DNA from: an uncultured Lachnospiraceae bacterium
GTDB lineage: Bacteria; Bacillota; Clostridia; Lachnospirales; Lachnospiraceae
Length of the DNA: 64,000 bases
Direction of reading: 5' to 3'
NCBI GenBank assembly: GCA_910587765.1
Contig: CAJUNR010000005.1
Span: forward strand, 79,014-143,013
The number at the start of each line of letters is the position of its first letter. Position 1 is the first letter of the stretch. Both the position numbers and the translations under genes were made by a program. The notes beneath the pieces are model-generated. The model was not told where the DNA came from. It saw only the letters and a list, made by a program, of their open reading frames with translations, and did no database searches. This document shows, one piece after another, positions 63,224-64,000 of this stretch.

Positions 63224-63985
63224 ATGAAACTTCAAAATAAAATATCTCTTCCATATATAAACGATATTTGCTTGACACTTCCGTCCCGGCTGACCAGACT
63301 TTTCTATATTGTCTGGTTCTTCGCTTTCTTAATATTATTTTCCCATACAGCCAAACAATACCAGCACAAAACGCTGATCATTTTTCTGACTGTCATATTA
63401 TATGCGAGTGTTTTCTTAGCCGTACTTCGCTTCCGCCGCGCTGTGGACAAACTGCCGGATCGAATTATTTATCCGCTTATTTTTGGTATTCTTTTATTCA
63501 TCACAGTGTTGTTAATATGGAGCGGCTGTACAATGTGCGTGGCTCCCTTTAACGATACGGGATCCGCCTATTACGCCGCTGCGGAAGTTCTGAAATACGG
63601 CCATATTTCCAGGGAGGTCAATCAGTACACTTCCTGTCATTGGGCAACCCATACGTCCAACCACGACTACTTTCTCATCTACCCCAATAACCTGTTCCTA
63701 GTATTTTATCAGGTTTGCTACTTTAAAATACTGTCGCTTTTTACTTCTATTGATATGTACTCTATGGCCGGTTATCGCGCTGTTACTGTTTTAAATTCAG
63801 TTTCAATCGCTGCGGCAGTATTTTATGGCGTATTGACAGCTAAAAAATGCAGAGGGAATCTTGCCGCGTTTTTACTTCTGTTCTTTTCCATGATATTTGT
63901 TCCATATTATCTGCATGCATACAAAGCGTATTCCGACACCTTATCTGTAGCCGCTCAAAATTTTTGTCAAAGATTTTCAAAATAA
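63224..63985 (+). CDS. Truncated GT-C-like membrane glycosyltransferase at the window edge
   Basis: A 253-residue frame with about six spans. The outer loop has MCVAPFNDTGSAYYAAAEVL and HDYFLIYPNNLFLVFYQ; the YPNN motif and the later YKAYSDTLS are shared with the 539-residue protein at 5614 (YPNN and LPYSDSIS). After YSDTLS the resemblance stops abruptly and a stop codon follows 11 residues later at 63983. The protein is about half the expected length, so the gene is likely frameshifted or fused to other sequence here. GAGGAAGA lies upstream of the ATG. Only 15 bases remain after the stop, so the cause cannot be judged. Confidence 0.7.
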   Translation: MKLQNKISLPYINDICLTLPSRLTRLFYIVWFFAFLILFSHTAKQYQHKTLIIFLTVILYASVFLAVLRFRRAVDKLPDRIIYPLIFGILLFITVLLIWSGCTMCVAPFNDTGSAYYAAAEVLKYGHISREVNQYTSCHWATHTSNHDYFLIYPNNLFLVFYQVCYFKILSLFTSIDMYSMAGYRAVTVLNSVSIAAAVFYGVLTAKKCRGNLAAFLLLFFSMIFVPYYLHAYKAYSDTLSVAAQNFCQRFSK

Positions 63986-64000
63986 ATGTCAAAAACTTTC

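Noticed and set aside
1..64000. tRNA, rRNA, riboswitch, integrase, transposase or attachment sites
   Set aside because: None could be identified by reading; the accessory segments have no visible mobility genes or flanking direct repeats that I could support.

Overview
The window looks like chromosomal DNA of a low-to-moderate GC Gram-positive anaerobe, most likely a Lachnospiraceae (Clostridia). The inference rests on AGGAGG-type ribosome sites, DUF6056/DUF6020-like membrane proteins, AAA-ATPase/PD-(D/E)XK genes of the PF09820/PF08011 type, a surface protein with YTGxAxxP repeats, and families I associate with that group. Almost everything lies in a large mosaic locus for export and decoration of cell-surface glycans, cut up by small selfish or defence-like cassettes. 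No tRNA, rRNA, CRISPR array, transposase or integrase was seen.

Layout. (1) 1-9.9 kb: first ABC polysaccharide exporter (permease end + Wzt-like ATPase), a 1201-aa methyltransferase/coiled-coil/glycosyltransferase protein, two polytopic GT-C-like proteins and a DPM1/GtrB-like glycosyltransferase. (2) 9.9-18.5 kb: membrane sulfatase/LtaS-like phosphotransferase, a YidC-TagF-like fusion, a 61-aa membrane protein, a three-domain nucleotidyltransferase-PEP mutase, an iron-type alcohol dehydrogenase and phosphonopyruvate decarboxylase. Together these can make, reduce and CTP-activate a C2 phosphonate (probably 2-hydroxyethylphosphonate) for attachment to a surface polymer. (3) 18.5-25.1 kb: accessory island with an unknown three-gene cassette on the minus strand, a AAA-ATPase/nuclease-like gene, a relic of a related gene, and a tightly overlapping operon (2TM protein, unknown protein, formyltransferase, two tandem very basic micropeptides) closed by a strong terminator. 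(4) 25.2-34.5 kb: two GT2 enzymes, second exporter pair, a methyltransferase with a perfect-period 14-residue coiled-coil repeat, a COG5610-like HAD protein and a GT4-like enzyme. (5) 34.5-40.2 kb: small membrane protein, DUF6020-like membrane protein, LtaS-like enzyme and a frameshifted nucleoside-hydrolase-like gene. (6) 40.2-43.9 kb: hicAB, a type I toxin/antisense RNA pair, a deleted chimeric copy of the AAA-ATPase gene, and an HEPN/MNT pair. (7) 44-50 kb: lipoprotein and a 1733-aa vWA surface protein. (8) 50-64 kb: Uma2 gene, GT4-like enzyme, WecB epimerase, third exporter pair, a 1447-aa methyltransferase/coiled-coil/three-GT protein, a DUF6056-like protein, a GT-C gene broken by one stop codon and a truncated GT-C gene at the edge.

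How it fits together. Each ABC exporter ATPase has a C-terminal extension that probably recognises a finished glycan. Each is followed by a protein combining a methyltransferase with a coiled coil, the combination used by WbdD-type chain terminators and rulers. The three exporters have different C-terminal domains, so three different polymers are likely. GT-C-like proteins and the GtrB-like enzyme could decorate polymers outside the membrane. Two of these membrane genes contain G9 tracts and one has a single nonsense codon, which suggests variable decoration. Functions rest on motif reading and family knowledge only; no database search was possible.
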